Assembly: GCF_002027705.1 (NCBI RefSeq)
Contig: NZ_MBTG01000066.1
Location: 1 to 64,000 of the forward strand
Origin: Paenibacillus ferrarius
GTDB lineage: Bacteria; Bacillota; Bacilli; Paenibacillales; NBRC-103111
Reading direction: 5' to 3'
Length of the DNA: 64,000 nucleotides
Shown here: piece after piece, positions 1 to 8,234 of the stretch
How the letters are laid out: every line of letters starts with the position of its first letter
How positions within the stretch are numbered: position 1 is the first letter of the stretch
Made by a program: the position numbers and the translations under genes
Notes under the pieces: model-generated
What the model was told of the DNA's origin: nothing
What the model saw: only the letters and a program-made list of their open reading frames with translations
Databases searched by the model: none

Positions 1-29
1 TTATTTAAAATTTTTGGTAAAATAGAGGT

Positions 30-1358
30 ATGGACCCGAACGTAATGAAGCGAATATTTTTTGATGAACATCGGCATTGGGATGCCTTTGTAGAAAAGCA
101 TAAAGAACATATGAGGCCAAATGTCATCAAAGAGGTACAAAAGTTCCGTGGCTGTGGTGATCCTAGAAATGGATTCAAAATTTTAGTCTGTGAAGGATGC
201 CATGACATAAGGAGAGTGCCGTACCGCTGTAAAGGCCGTTTTTGCACAACATGCTCCTGTGGCGAAACGGAAGAATGGAGCCGCGTGTTGATGGAAGATG
301 TCTTCCAAGTCAATCATCGACATGTGGTATTTACCATTGATGAAGGGTTATGGCGCGTCTTTTTGCAGCATCGGAAAATGTTGAAAGAATTCATGGACGA
401 GGCCGTGCGAATCATAAAAGAACATTTTGAAAAGAAACATAAGATTACACCTGGCATCATTGCGGGAATACATACCTTTGGCTCACGTCTGAACTTTAAT
501 CCACATGTCCATATGCTGGTGACGATGGGTGGAATGAAATCAAATGGAGAATGGAAAACGTATGATTACGTGCCGTTCGAAATGCTTAGAAAACAGTGGC
601 AAACTGTGGTGTTAAAGCTCATTCGAAGAAGCTTGAACGAAGAAGAGAAGAAACAAGTACAGTCCAGACTGCAGCAAGCCTACTCGGCCAATGGGGAAGG
701 TTTTTATGTGCATGCGCCGAAACAAAAAGGGAACGTAAAGAACCAGCTAGGCTACATAGGACGCTACATAAAGCGACCAGCTATTGCGTTAAAGCGAATC
801 CAGTCCTATGACGGGGAATACGTCGTGTTCAGCTACCACGATAAAAAAAGTGGGGAAGAGAAGACGGAAAAAGTAACGGTCGAAGAATTTATTGCAAGGG
901 TCATACGGCATATTCCGGATGAAAACTTTAAAACAATCCGGTATTATGGGGTCTATTCGCGCAGGCTGAAAAAGGTAAGTAAAATGCTGGTGACAAGTTG
1001 GCAAAAAGAAGCAAGGAAGTGGATCGTACGCGCTCAAAGACGTCTGAAGCGCAGAAATTGGAGAGAACGAATACAAAGAATAACGGGTAAAGACCCGCTG
1101 GTGTGTCCAAAGTGCGAATGTTACTATGAATACAAGGGGGAAGTCTGTCTAGAAGAAGGCAAACTAACGATTAAATATGCAGTCTGCGAGAGAGCGCGAG
1201 GCTGTTTAGAAAGGATGATTCGAGATCTCACCGGGAAGCAAAAAAACAAAAAGCAAAAAGAAGAAACCCCAGTTGTCCCTAAGCAACTACGTGCTGTCGA
1301 AACAGACAGTGAAGTATATATGTTTGACTTGTTCGGAAGTGGAAAGCATACCGCTTAA
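30..1358 (+). CDS. IS91-family transposase (HUH, Y2 type)
   Basis: This 442-residue protein is a rolling-circle transposase that nicks single-stranded DNA. An N-terminal zinc-binding region has cysteines at 42, 54, 57, 67, 72, 75 and 77. The metal-binding HUH motif NPHVHML has its histidines at 159 and 161. The catalytic tyrosine motif YIGRY gives Tyr242 and Tyr246, the paired arrangement of IS91 and IS801 enzymes. A second cysteine cluster (CPKC and further Cys) sits near residue 365. Start ATG follows a TAGAGGT ribosome site. The last 86 bases overlap a downstream ORF in another frame. Length and motifs look intact, so the enzyme may be active. Confidence 0.93.
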   Translation: MDPNVMKRIFFDEHRHWDAFVEKHKEHMRPNVIKEVQKFRGCGDPRNGFKILVCEGCHDIRRVPYRCKGRFCTTCSCGETEEWSRVLMEDVFQVNHRHVVFTIDEGLWRVFLQHRKMLKEFMDEAVRIIKEHFEKKHKITPGIIAGIHTFGSRLNFNPHVHMLVTMGGMKSNGEWKTYDYVPFEMLRKQWQTVVLKLIRRSLNEEEKKQVQSRLQQAYSANGEGFYVHAPKQKGNVKNQLGYIGRYIKRPAIALKRIQSYDGEYVVFSYHDKKSGEEKTEKVTVEEFIARVIRHIPDENFKTIRYYGVYSRRLKKVSKMLVTSWQKEARKWIVRAQRRLKRRNWRERIQRITGKDPLVCPKCECYYEYKGEVCLEEGKLTIKYAVCERARGCLERMIRDLTGKQKNKKQKEETPVVPKQLRAVETDSEVYMFDLFGSGKHTA

Positions 1359-1533
1359 TGTCGTGCAAGATTTTGATCGAATGGATCGAGGGGACCGGGC
1401 AGTACCGCCACAATTTACATGTGAAAGCTGTGGAGGAGCTATGTATCCAGAGTATTACAAAGGGATATATGGATACGAATACCGGGTCTCAGACCGGTTA
1501 GAGAACAAAGAAGTGGAAGGCAGCTCAAAGTAG
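1273..1533 (+). CDS. Small zinc-ribbon-like ORF overlapping the transposase
   Basis: An 86-residue ORF in a different frame from the transposase, with two CxxC pairs (CLTC near residue 17 and CESC near residue 50), as in a zinc ribbon. The annotated start is TTG without a convincing ribosome site, so the true start may be an internal GTG, or the product may arise by frameshift from the transposase 3' end. I do not recognise a named family. Its position inside the IS suggests an accessory protein of the element or a C-terminal extension. Function unknown. Confidence 0.5.
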   Translation: MSLSNYVLSKQTVKYICLTCSEVESIPLNVVQDFDRMDRGDRAVPPQFTCESCGGAMYPEYYKGIYGYEYRVSDRLENKEVEGSSK

Positions 1534-1540
1534 AATAGAA

Positions 1541-1660
1541 GAGGGATGGGTGTGAGGGTGGAAAGTTTACGTGCCGCCTTTGAAATCGTGTTTATACCGC
1601 GTAATAAATTCAAAAAACACGATTTCAACAGCGGTTGGAACCCCACATCCATCCCTCCCC
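1541..1660. repeat. Long imperfect inverted repeat at the IS91 3' side
   Basis: The left arm (1541-1593) and right arm (1615-1660) are complementary over two blocks. GAGGGATGG-TGTG at 1541 pairs with the reverse complement at about 1643-1657, and a perfect 14-base block TTGAAATCGTGTTT at 1580-1593 pairs with 1615-1628. The loop is about 21 bases. It lies just after the element's second ORF, where IS91-type elements carry a terminating hairpin; that role is inferred. Confidence 0.7.
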
Positions 1661-1692
1661 ATGAACAAAAGTATGGGTTTACACGTAAAAGG

Positions 1693-1722
1693 ACCGTCAG
1701 GATGTTTTCCCTGACGGTTTTT
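1693..1722 (+). terminator. Rho-independent terminator
   Basis: The stem CCGTCAGG (1694-1701) pairs with CCTGACGG (1710-1717) across a 7-base loop and is followed by a T run. It sits between the IS and the next gene. It falls inside the longest possible reading of that next gene and so argues for the internal start at 1813. Confidence 0.85.
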
Positions 1723-1812
1723 CTTATGTTAAACGGAATATTTTCGGGAAAAAATCCCATAATGGTTACTAGAAACCACGAAGCAGAAGGCTTCGCAATT
1801 GGGGGATGTAGG

Positions 1813-2934
1813 ATGCAAATGAACCTAGCGGACATGCTCAGCTATGCTGATATTCATGATTTAGGTCGAATTGCTCATACCTATGAATGCCAATGCAACG
1901 GTCATTCGAAGAATGAATTAATTCAATCGATTCTAAGCACAGCGCTGCGCAGAGAAATTTTCGAGAAGCATATTCAAAGCTTGAATCAAGAGGATATCCG
2001 ATTCTTGAATTCTCTTCTGTTCGATTCTCGCAATGCGTTCAGCATTGAAGAATTGATCGCTAGAGTTCAGCAATCGCGTTTCCAGAAAGACGAGTCGAGC
2101 GATTGGAATCCCCGGGATATGGTTATTAAATTTAAGAAGCTGGGTTGGCTTTTTAACGGGTATTCCCAACAGACGAAATTTTTGTTCCACGTACCGGAAG
2201 ATTTGAAACGCAAGTTTAGCGATGCGCTGACTAATCAATTCAAACAGTCGCTGCAAATATCGTCAGAGCCTACTGTTTATAGGGATGAGCAAATGCTTAT
2301 TGTGGACGACATCTTTCATTTCTTGACATTCCTCTCGGGACAACCAGACATACCGCTTACGACTGACGGCTCGATGTACAAACGACAACTGCAGCAGCTT
2401 CTTGACCGTTTATCGGTTCAGGAAGAAATGGTCACAAAAGGGACATGGCGGTTTGGCTATGGTCGTTTATTTAAAGAGTATCCGAACCGATTTTCATTCA
2501 TCTACGATTATTGCTACTATCGGAATTTGATTAGCGAGCATGGACTAACACTGCGCTTGACGGAAGAAGGGAAATCCCGCTTGACGGAGGGGAAGAAAGA
2601 AAACCTGACAGAAGTCTATAAATTTTGGCTGCGTCTCTACAAAAATCCAATCCCTAATCTCCCAAGCATGGCGGGCTGGATTGATCGTTTGGGGGGGCAA
2701 TGGGTTACGATGGCTTCCCTGTCGGATGTGCTCTGCAAATTGGTTAAGCCATTTTATTATGACAGCTCGACTTCGATTGTTGAACAGCGCATCCTCCAAA
2801 TGATGATGCATTTGGGATTAATCCGGATCGGGGACGATGAGGTGCATGGGACAGTTGTCCAGCTAACGAAGCTGGGGAGCAAAGTGATTCAAGGGACTTT
2901 CGTTAACGAAGAAGACAAGGTCGTTCTATTTTAA
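1813..2934 (+). CDS. Conserved hypothetical protein, winged-helix-like
   Basis: This 373-residue protein is of unknown function. ATG 1813 is chosen because GGGGGA lies 6 bases upstream. The open frame continues to 1546, but that stretch contains a terminator and IS-derived palindrome. The N-terminal part (MNLADMLSYADIHDLGRIA, helical) and repeated helix-rich segments look like DNA-binding or helicase-associated winged-helix folds, but I see no catalytic motif. It precedes the IDEAL-domain gene by about 200 bases. Cytosolic: no signal or membrane segment. The function should be treated as unassigned. Confidence 0.75.
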   Translation: MQMNLADMLSYADIHDLGRIAHTYECQCNGHSKNELIQSILSTALRREIFEKHIQSLNQEDIRFLNSLLFDSRNAFSIEELIARVQQSRFQKDESSDWNPRDMVIKFKKLGWLFNGYSQQTKFLFHVPEDLKRKFSDALTNQFKQSLQISSEPTVYRDEQMLIVDDIFHFLTFLSGQPDIPLTTDGSMYKRQLQQLLDRLSVQEEMVTKGTWRFGYGRLFKEYPNRFSFIYDYCYYRNLISEHGLTLRLTEEGKSRLTEGKKENLTEVYKFWLRLYKNPIPNLPSMAGWIDRLGGQWVTMASLSDVLCKLVKPFYYDSSTSIVEQRILQMMMHLGLIRIGDDEVHGTVVQLTKLGSKVIQGTFVNEEDKVVLF

Positions 2935-3141
2935 AAGGCATGTATTCGGAGAATTCCGATAAAGTAGGTAAAGACACATTCCTAGCGAATCGGGCGATTG
3001 AAGGAAGCGCTCCTGTGCGTTATGAATATGATGAAGTAGGAGCCACATACAGGGGTTGGCATACACCAGGTTACAATTCAACATGTTTTTGCGAAAAAGA
3101 AGCTCCTGACAAACCGCGGACAACATTTGGAGGTAGGTCTC

Positions 3142-3333
3142 ATGGGAAAAATGAATGTATCTAACAACGCGCTGCTGGCACTTTTCGCGGAAATGGTTTG
3201 GGATGATGCCATTCGCAAATATAAAGAAGAAAATCTCTATAAAGAGATTGATCGTGCACTGGCCAAGGGAGATCAAACGACATTCCTTGCTCTTACGTCA
3301 GAGCTGAAAACATTACAATCATCAGGTTCATGA
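3142..3333 (+). CDS. IDEAL-domain protein
   Basis: A 63-residue protein whose central and C-terminal part (EMVWDDAIRKYKEENLYKEI and ALAKGDQTTFLALTSELKTL) matches the short IDEAL domain found in Firmicutes. That domain is usually at the C-terminus of small or regulatory proteins and is named for its I-D-E-A-L-like signature. ATG 3142 is preferred over upstream codons because GGAGGT lies 8 bases before it. The molecular role of stand-alone IDEAL proteins is not established. A terminator follows at 3365. Confidence 0.82.
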   Translation: MGKMNVSNNALLALFAEMVWDDAIRKYKEENLYKEIDRALAKGDQTTFLALTSELKTLQSSGS

Positions 3334-3364
3334 GGTCATTGCAGCTGCAATAGCAAGAGATGAG

Positions 3365-3399
3365 AAAGGCAGGTGATGTTTAATCACTTGTCTTTTTTG
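3365..3399 (+). terminator. Rho-independent terminator
   Basis: AAAGGCAGGTGAT (3365-3377) pairs, with G-U pairs, to ATCACTTGTCTTT and runs into six T residues. It ends transcription after the IDEAL gene. Confidence 0.75.
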
Positions 3400-3488
3400 A
3401 TTTGAATAAATGTGAGAAAAAGAACCAAATCGTTATCCCTTACGTCCATTATATTTAAACAGATCATTTGAACATAAGGAGAAATAAC

Positions 3489-4514
3489 ATGGAATCCAAA
3501 AAAGGTTTTACTAAAAAACGGAAAATCATAATGGCAGGGATCATTGCAGTCGCCATGCTGGTGGGCTCATTATCCCTTTACGCTGCTTTTCTGACTCATA
3601 AAATTAATCAAACTATTGATCACATTGCGGCACCGGAAGCAACTGGAGCGCCCAACTTCCCCGGAAACAATATTAACTTGAGTCAAACCGTTAAAGCCGA
3701 GAGCAAGCCGTTAACGTTCTTATTGACAGCAACTGATGAAAGAGAAGGCAGCGAAGGATCGTTGAATACGGACGTCATGATGCTTTTTCGGGTAGATCCG
3801 CAGACCCATCAAGGTACTGTCGTTTCTATCCCAAGAGATCTAGAGGTTGAAGCTGCGAAATCAGGACTGGAAACTTCTCACAAAGCGAATTATTTCTACG
3901 CCTATTATTATAATAAAAACAAAAATACGGCGCTCAATGAAACGAAAAACCTGTTTAGTCGCGTATATCAAGTGCCCATTGATTATATGTCGGTCATTAA
4001 TTTTGACGGATTTCGCAAATTAATTGATCAATTGGGAGGTATGACAGTAGATGTAGACATGGATATGCGTTATCAGGATGATAGCGACGGTACAGATATT
4101 AATTTGAAAAAAGGACTTCAGCTATTGGACGGCAAGCAGGTACTCGACTATATCCGTTATCGCAAATCCAATATGGGTACAGCAGAGTCCTCCGATACGG
4201 TTAGAAATCAAAGAGAACAATTCGTGCTGAATGAGTTGCTTAATAAATTAACGTCCTTGAACGGAATTACTGCTTGGGGCGGCATTCTGGATATCATCGG
4301 AAGCTCCATCAAAACGGATATCCCTTCTGAGGAACTGCGGACGATGACTAAATCCTATCGCGAATTGAAACCGGCAACGGTTCAGTACATCCATTTGGAC
4401 GGTGAATGGGAGAGTCCTTATCTGGTTGTCAAGCAGCAGGATTTGGACGATGCATTCGCTGCGCTGCGCGGAGAAAACAGCCTTTCAATTGACAGTCAGG
4501 TGAGGACGGATTAA
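3489..4514 (+). CDS. LytR-CpsA-Psr (LCP) family cell-wall ligase
   Basis: This 341-residue protein has a short basic N-terminus, one membrane helix (about residues 13-35) and an extracytoplasmic LCP domain. Family signatures are visible: LNTDVMMLFRVDP, VVSIPRDLEVE and, near the C-terminal half, VLDYIRYRKSN followed by VRNQREQFV. LCP enzymes transfer undecaprenyl-linked glycopolymers such as teichoic acids to peptidoglycan at the outer membrane face. The start ATG 3489 has AAGGAG 7 bases upstream and was preferred over codon 3468. The gene stands alone between a terminator and ypiF, so its substrate cannot be read from context. Confidence 0.93.
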   Translation: MESKKGFTKKRKIIMAGIIAVAMLVGSLSLYAAFLTHKINQTIDHIAAPEATGAPNFPGNNINLSQTVKAESKPLTFLLTATDEREGSEGSLNTDVMMLFRVDPQTHQGTVVSIPRDLEVEAAKSGLETSHKANYFYAYYYNKNKNTALNETKNLFSRVYQVPIDYMSVINFDGFRKLIDQLGGMTVDVDMDMRYQDDSDGTDINLKKGLQLLDGKQVLDYIRYRKSNMGTAESSDTVRNQREQFVLNELLNKLTSLNGITAWGGILDIIGSSIKTDIPSEELRTMTKSYRELKPATVQYIHLDGEWESPYLVVKQQDLDDAFAALRGENSLSIDSQVRTD

Positions 4515-4584
4515 AGTACAAGAAGAGATTGCTGAGATTACATAGTAAGCCCTTTTTTGGCAAACGATAGGGAGGTAAGTTGTA

Positions 4585-5016
4585 TTGAAGTTTAATGATG
4601 TACCTGCACAAGAATGGCCTGATTTGAAACCTTATTTGGATACTTGCTTGCTCCCGGTCACCGGGTTGACAGGTTTTGAAGATCCTACGCAAGTGACGAT
4701 TACGTTAGAGAAGCTGCGCGATGCTTTGGAAACGATAGAGCTTCCTTACAAAGGCAGAGTGGTCACCTATCCGGCGCTTCATTATATAACCGGCACCCAG
4801 ATCAGAGATCAGCTGAATACCATCTCGCTTCATCTAAAAAGAATGGGGTTCCGTTATATCATCGTTCTAACCGTACATAAAGAAGCTGCTGAGTGGAAAG
4901 CCGACGAAACAGATTTATTCATTGCCGTAGATATGGATCAGTGGACAACAGAGTCGGAGCAGATCAAATCAAGTATTTCCAAGCAAGTTCAGCAATTGTG
5001 GCAGCGGAGTGACTAA
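4585..5016 (+). CDS. ypiF: DUF2487 family protein (YpiF-like)
   Basis: This 143-residue cytosolic protein starts at TTG with GGGAGGT 8 bases upstream. It lies directly before qcrA, where Bacillus subtilis has ypiF, and its sequence (MKFNDVPAQEWPDLKPYLDTC, then alternating helix and strand) fits the DUF2487 family. No catalytic motif is evident and no function is known for the family. Symbol given by synteny and family resemblance. Confidence 0.75.
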   Translation: MKFNDVPAQEWPDLKPYLDTCLLPVTGLTGFEDPTQVTITLEKLRDALETIELPYKGRVVTYPALHYITGTQIRDQLNTISLHLKRMGFRYIIVLTVHKEAAEWKADETDLFIAVDMDQWTTESEQIKSSISKQVQQLWQRSD

Positions 5017-5163
5017 CTTTATTCACAAAGCGTATTATTGGAAAAAAAATTGTGCAGGATAAGGGGAGTAACTGCTTACAATGCCTGTGAAAAAGTTGTG
5101 ACAATTTCGTTAAAATTTGTTCGAAGGCCAAGATTTCAATCGACTAAAAGGAGTTATGGATTC

Positions 5164-5192
5164 TTGACGACCTAGTAGTCCTAGGCTATTAT
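5164..5192 (+). promoter_or_regulatory. Sigma-A-type promoter of qcrABC with palindromic spacer
   Basis: TTGACG (5164-5169) and TATTAT (5187-5192) are separated by exactly 17 bases. The spacer contains CCTAG-N5-CTAGG (5171-5185), a possible operator. A GTCCGA/TTCGGAC hairpin lies further down in the leader at about 5250-5268. Confidence 0.65.
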
Positions 5193-5298
5193 TAGTAATG
5201 TCCTAGTTATGTAGTGTAATGTCGAACGACACGTGATAGAGGTAACTGACGTCCGAGAGGGTTCGGACATCGGCCAATGTAGGAGGGTAGACCTGAGA

Positions 5299-5844
5299 AT
5301 GAGTGATCACAACAATCACAAAGAAGAACAGCATGGGAAGAAGCCCGGGACCAAACGCGAAATGTCTCGTCGGCAATTTCTTTCTTACACCCTTGGTGGC
5401 GCTGGAGGATTCATGGGGGCCGGTATTATTATACCGATGATACGGTTTGCTGTAGATCCTGTCCTTCAAAAGCAAAGTGCTTCGGACTGGGTTAAAGTTG
5501 TCGAAGAAAGTAAAATTACAAATGTTCCACAAGCGTTTACGTTCCAAGTCCATCAAGTAGATGGCTGGTACGAAAGTGATGCTGAATTGGTTGCATGGAT
5601 CTCCAAAGACAGCGGCGGCAAGCTCTTTGCGTTGAATCCAACCTGTAAGCATCTTGGGTGTACAGTCAACTGGAACGACAACCCTGCCTACAAAGATCAG
5701 TATTTCTGTCCTTGTCATGGTGCTCACTATACGCAAGATGGCAAGAACCTTGCGGTAGCACCTAAGCCACTGGACGAATACACGACCAAAGTAGAGAATG
5801 GCTTCGTTTATGTGGGACAACTACATGCTAACACAAGAGTATAA
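5299..5844 (+). CDS. qcrA: Menaquinol:cytochrome c reductase Rieske iron-sulfur subunit
   Basis: This 181-residue protein carries the [2Fe-2S] cluster of the bc complex and passes electrons from menaquinol towards cytochrome c. A twin-arginine-like signal, SRRQFLSY near residue 24, precedes one membrane helix (31-50). Rieske box 1 (CKHLGC, 116-121) and box 2 (CPCHGA, 137-142) supply ligands Cys116, His118, Cys137 and His140, with Cys121 and Cys139 placed for the stabilising disulfide. ATG 5299 follows AGGAGGG; the longer reading to 5233 lacks a ribosome site. First gene of qcrABC. Confidence 0.96.
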   Translation: MSDHNNHKEEQHGKKPGTKREMSRRQFLSYTLGGAGGFMGAGIIIPMIRFAVDPVLQKQSASDWVKVVEESKITNVPQAFTFQVHQVDGWYESDAELVAWISKDSGGKLFALNPTCKHLGCTVNWNDNPAYKDQYFCPCHGAHYTQDGKNLAVAPKPLDEYTTKVENGFVYVGQLHANTRV

Positions 5845-5861
5845 GGAGGCGTCAGCATCAG

Positions 5862-6533
5862 ATGTTTAAAAACGTATACAACTGGATTGACGAACGTCTT
5901 GATATTACGCCAATGTGGAGGGATGTAGCAGACCACGAGGTTCCAGAGCACGTAAACCCTGCTCATCATTTTTCCGCTTTCGTATATTGCTTCGGCGGAT
6001 TGACGTTTTTCATCACAGTTATTCAAATTTTGTCAGGTATGTTCTTAACGATGTACTACACGCCTGATATTATCAACGCGTATGCAAGCGTTGACTATTT
6101 GCAACATAAAGTGGCTTTCGGTGTTATCGTCAGAGGTATGCACCACTGGGGAGCCAGCTTAGTAATCGTTATGATGTTCTTACATACCCTGCGCGTGTTC
6201 TTCACTGGTTCGTACAAAGCTCCTCGTGAAATGAACTGGGTTGTAGGCATGTTGATTTTCTTCGTTATGTTAGGTCTTGGTTTTACCGGATACCTGCTTC
6301 CTTGGGATAACAAAGCGTATTTCGCTACGCAAGTAGGTATGAAAATTGCAGCATCTGTTCCATTTGCGGGACCTTACATTGAAACATTGCTGCAAGGTGG
6401 AAGCATCGTTGGCGCACAAACATTGACTCGTTTCTTCGCCATCCACGTATTCTTCCTGCCGGGCGTTCTGCTAGCTTTGCTTGCTGGACATTTCTTCATG
6501 ATTCGCAAACAAGGTATTTCCGGACCGCTATAA
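5862..6533 (+). CDS. qcrB: Menaquinol:cytochrome c reductase cytochrome b subunit
   Basis: This 223-residue integral membrane protein is of the cytochrome b6 type, holding the haems and quinol sites in four helices. Conserved motifs include PEHVNPAHHFSAFVYCFGG at the N-terminus, HHWGASLVIVMMFLHTLRVF with haem-ligand histidines, and GFTGYLLPWD. The start has AAGGAGG upstream. It lies 17 bases after qcrA and 19 before qcrC, giving one transcription unit. Confidence 0.97.
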   Translation: MFKNVYNWIDERLDITPMWRDVADHEVPEHVNPAHHFSAFVYCFGGLTFFITVIQILSGMFLTMYYTPDIINAYASVDYLQHKVAFGVIVRGMHHWGASLVIVMMFLHTLRVFFTGSYKAPREMNWVVGMLIFFVMLGLGFTGYLLPWDNKAYFATQVGMKIAASVPFAGPYIETLLQGGSIVGAQTLTRFFAIHVFFLPGVLLALLAGHFFMIRKQGISGPL

Positions 6534-6552
6534 TTGAAAGGAGGGTCAATGC

Positions 6553-7443
6553 GTGGCGCATGGTCATAAGTCTGACGAAAAAATCGTTTATGTGGGAGAT
6601 TCCCGCGTAATTAAGAAATCACAAGAGCAACGACTGATTCCTAGAGATTATTCTGCTTATCCCGGGAAATCAGAAGCGTTTGTACCAAATTTCTTACTGA
6701 AAGAGTGGATGGTTGGTGTTGTCGTCTTGGTCGGTATGTTAGTACTGGTCATGTCCGATCCAGCTCCGCTCGGTTATCCTGCGGATCCTAAGAACACGGC
6801 GTTCATTCCAATGCCGGATTGGTACTTCTTGTTCATGTATCAATTGCTGAAATACCCATATACATCAGGAGATTATGTTGTTCTTGGTGCGGTTGTTGTA
6901 CCTGGTTTACTGTTCGGCGGCTTGCTGCTTGCACCTTTCTTGGATACAGGCAAAGAGCGTCGTTTCTACAGAAGACCAATTGCTTCATCCCTTATGATCT
7001 TGTCTTTAGTTGCATGTACATATTTGACGTACACGTCATGGGCTCATTATCAAGTGGAATTGAAAGAGAAAAATATCGTCCCTGAGCACATTAAGCGTGA
7101 AGAAGAAATGCACGCAAACAAAGGTGCTGCTGCAGGCGGCGGTGCTTCCAAAGAGACGAAAAAAGGCGCAGCTATTGTTGCCGCTGATGATCCAGGCGCA
7201 GAAATTTACAAGAAAGCTACTTGCTTATCTTGTCATGGCGCAGGACTTAAAGGAATGCCGGCTTCTGGTGTACCAGCCCTACTTGGTGTAGGTGACAAGC
7301 ATTCCCAAGATGAAATTCTTGGCATTATCAAAAATGGTAAGGGCAACATGGGTAAACAGTACCAAGCTAATATTGATAAAGGCTTAACAGATGCTGATAT
7401 CACGAAGCTGACAGAATGGTTAGCCAAACAAAAAGCCCAATAA
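6553..7443 (+). CDS. qcrC: Menaquinol:cytochrome c reductase subunit IV / cytochrome c fusion
   Basis: This 296-residue protein fuses a subunit-IV-like membrane part (PMPDWYFLFMYQLLKYP and three membrane helices, about residues 50-165) to a C-terminal class I cytochrome c domain. The single haem c site is CLSCH, and a methionine in MGKQYQ is a possible axial ligand. An Ala/Gly/Lys-rich linker joins the two parts. This b-c fusion is typical of Bacillus-type bc complexes. GTG start with AAAGGAGGG upstream. A strong terminator follows. Confidence 0.95.
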   Translation: MAHGHKSDEKIVYVGDSRVIKKSQEQRLIPRDYSAYPGKSEAFVPNFLLKEWMVGVVVLVGMLVLVMSDPAPLGYPADPKNTAFIPMPDWYFLFMYQLLKYPYTSGDYVVLGAVVVPGLLFGGLLLAPFLDTGKERRFYRRPIASSLMILSLVACTYLTYTSWAHYQVELKEKNIVPEHIKREEEMHANKGAAAGGGASKETKKGAAIVAADDPGAEIYKKATCLSCHGAGLKGMPASGVPALLGVGDKHSQDEILGIIKNGKGNMGKQYQANIDKGLTDADITKLTEWLAKQKAQ

Positions 7444-7449
7444 AAAGGG

Positions 7450-7481
7450 AAACCTGATCGCGTGAGCGGTCAGGTTTTTTT
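7450..7481 (+). terminator. Rho-independent terminator after qcrC
   Basis: AACCTGATCGC pairs with GCGGTCAGGTT around a short GTGA loop and runs into seven T residues. Confidence 0.9.
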
Positions 7482-7505
7482 AAATCAGGTTGAGGAGGAG
7501 CTTAC

Positions 7506-8168
7506 TTGCAGGAAGGGTTATCTATTGCCTATTTTTGGAGCAAGGATTTTCTGTTAAGCAAAAAAATGTTGTGGTTGTTTTTCATCACAAATCTTCTTGG
7601 AACCATCTACGGTTATGAGTGGTACTGGTTGCAAATGACCGATACCATTGTGGAGAAACCGCTGTGGTATGTGTTTTTCGTGCCAGACAGTCCAACGGCG
7701 AGTCTATTTTTCACTTTAACCATTGGCTACTTGCTGATGGATTACAGCTTAACGAGTAAGCCTAATAAACTATATCAAGCCATTCGCGGATTTATTGAAG
7801 CTTTTGCATTAATTACATCCTTTAAATATGGCATTTGGGCGGTTACGATGATATGGGCAGGGGCTTGGCATGGTGTAGCGGTTGGCTGGGATGGCTGGAT
7901 GCTGACAGCATCTCACTTGGCTATGGCAGTGGAAGCGCTATTATTTGTTAGATGGTACCGCTACAAGCTTACAGCGGTAGTCCTTGTGGCGGTGTGGACG
8001 TTCTGGAACGATTTCATGGACTATGAAAGAGGCGTTTTTCCAAGGCTGCCTGATGTGCTCGTAGACAATTACTATCGAATAATTGAAGGCTTTACGATTA
8101 GCTTAAGCGTGATAAGCATCATCATTGCTGTTCTATGTCTGGCGACACGTCAGAAAACAGCGCGATAA
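7506..8168 (+). CDS. ypjA: DUF1405 membrane protein (YpjA-like)
   Basis: This 220-residue protein has about six membrane helices and sits in the ypjA position right after qcrC, as in Bacillus subtilis. DUF1405 members are multipass proteins of unknown function. TTG start with GAGGAGGAG 6 bases upstream. Several conserved Trp and His residues (AGAWHGVAVGWDGWM) lie near the fourth helix. It is followed by ypjB after 66 bases. Confidence 0.85.
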   Translation: MQEGLSIAYFWSKDFLLSKKMLWLFFITNLLGTIYGYEWYWLQMTDTIVEKPLWYVFFVPDSPTASLFFTLTIGYLLMDYSLTSKPNKLYQAIRGFIEAFALITSFKYGIWAVTMIWAGAWHGVAVGWDGWMLTASHLAMAVEALLFVRWYRYKLTAVVLVAVWTFWNDFMDYERGVFPRLPDVLVDNYYRIIEGFTISLSVISIIIAVLCLATRQKTAR

Positions 8169-8234
8169 CTGTATATTGTCTGGTCTAAATTGGGACGAAC
8201 CTCCATATGATGATGGTGAAGGAGGGGATGTCCC

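Larger units (their letters stand above)
30..1660 (+). mobile_element. IS91-family insertion element (ends not resolved)
   Basis: The element holds an HUH transposase gene, a short overlapping second ORF and a long imperfect inverted repeat. IS91-type elements move by rolling-circle transposition, lack classical terminal inverted repeats and often carry a hairpin near the terminating end; that part is family knowledge. The left end probably lies before the window start, because only 29 bases precede the transposase. The right end is set here at the end of the inverted repeat as a guess. No target duplication is expected for this family and none was sought. Confidence 0.75.

Noticed and set aside
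1546-1812. N-terminal extension of the 1813-2934 gene
   Set aside because: The extension contains a terminator and the IS-associated palindrome, and a better ribosome site lies at 1801-1806.
2940-3164. 74-residue ORF between the hypothetical gene and the IDEAL gene
   Set aside because: No ribosome site, no family resemblance, and it overlaps the well-supported IDEAL start.
5017-5130. Rex operator before qcrA
   Set aside because: Only isolated half-sites (TTCACAA, TGTGAA) are seen; no inverted pair with the right spacing.
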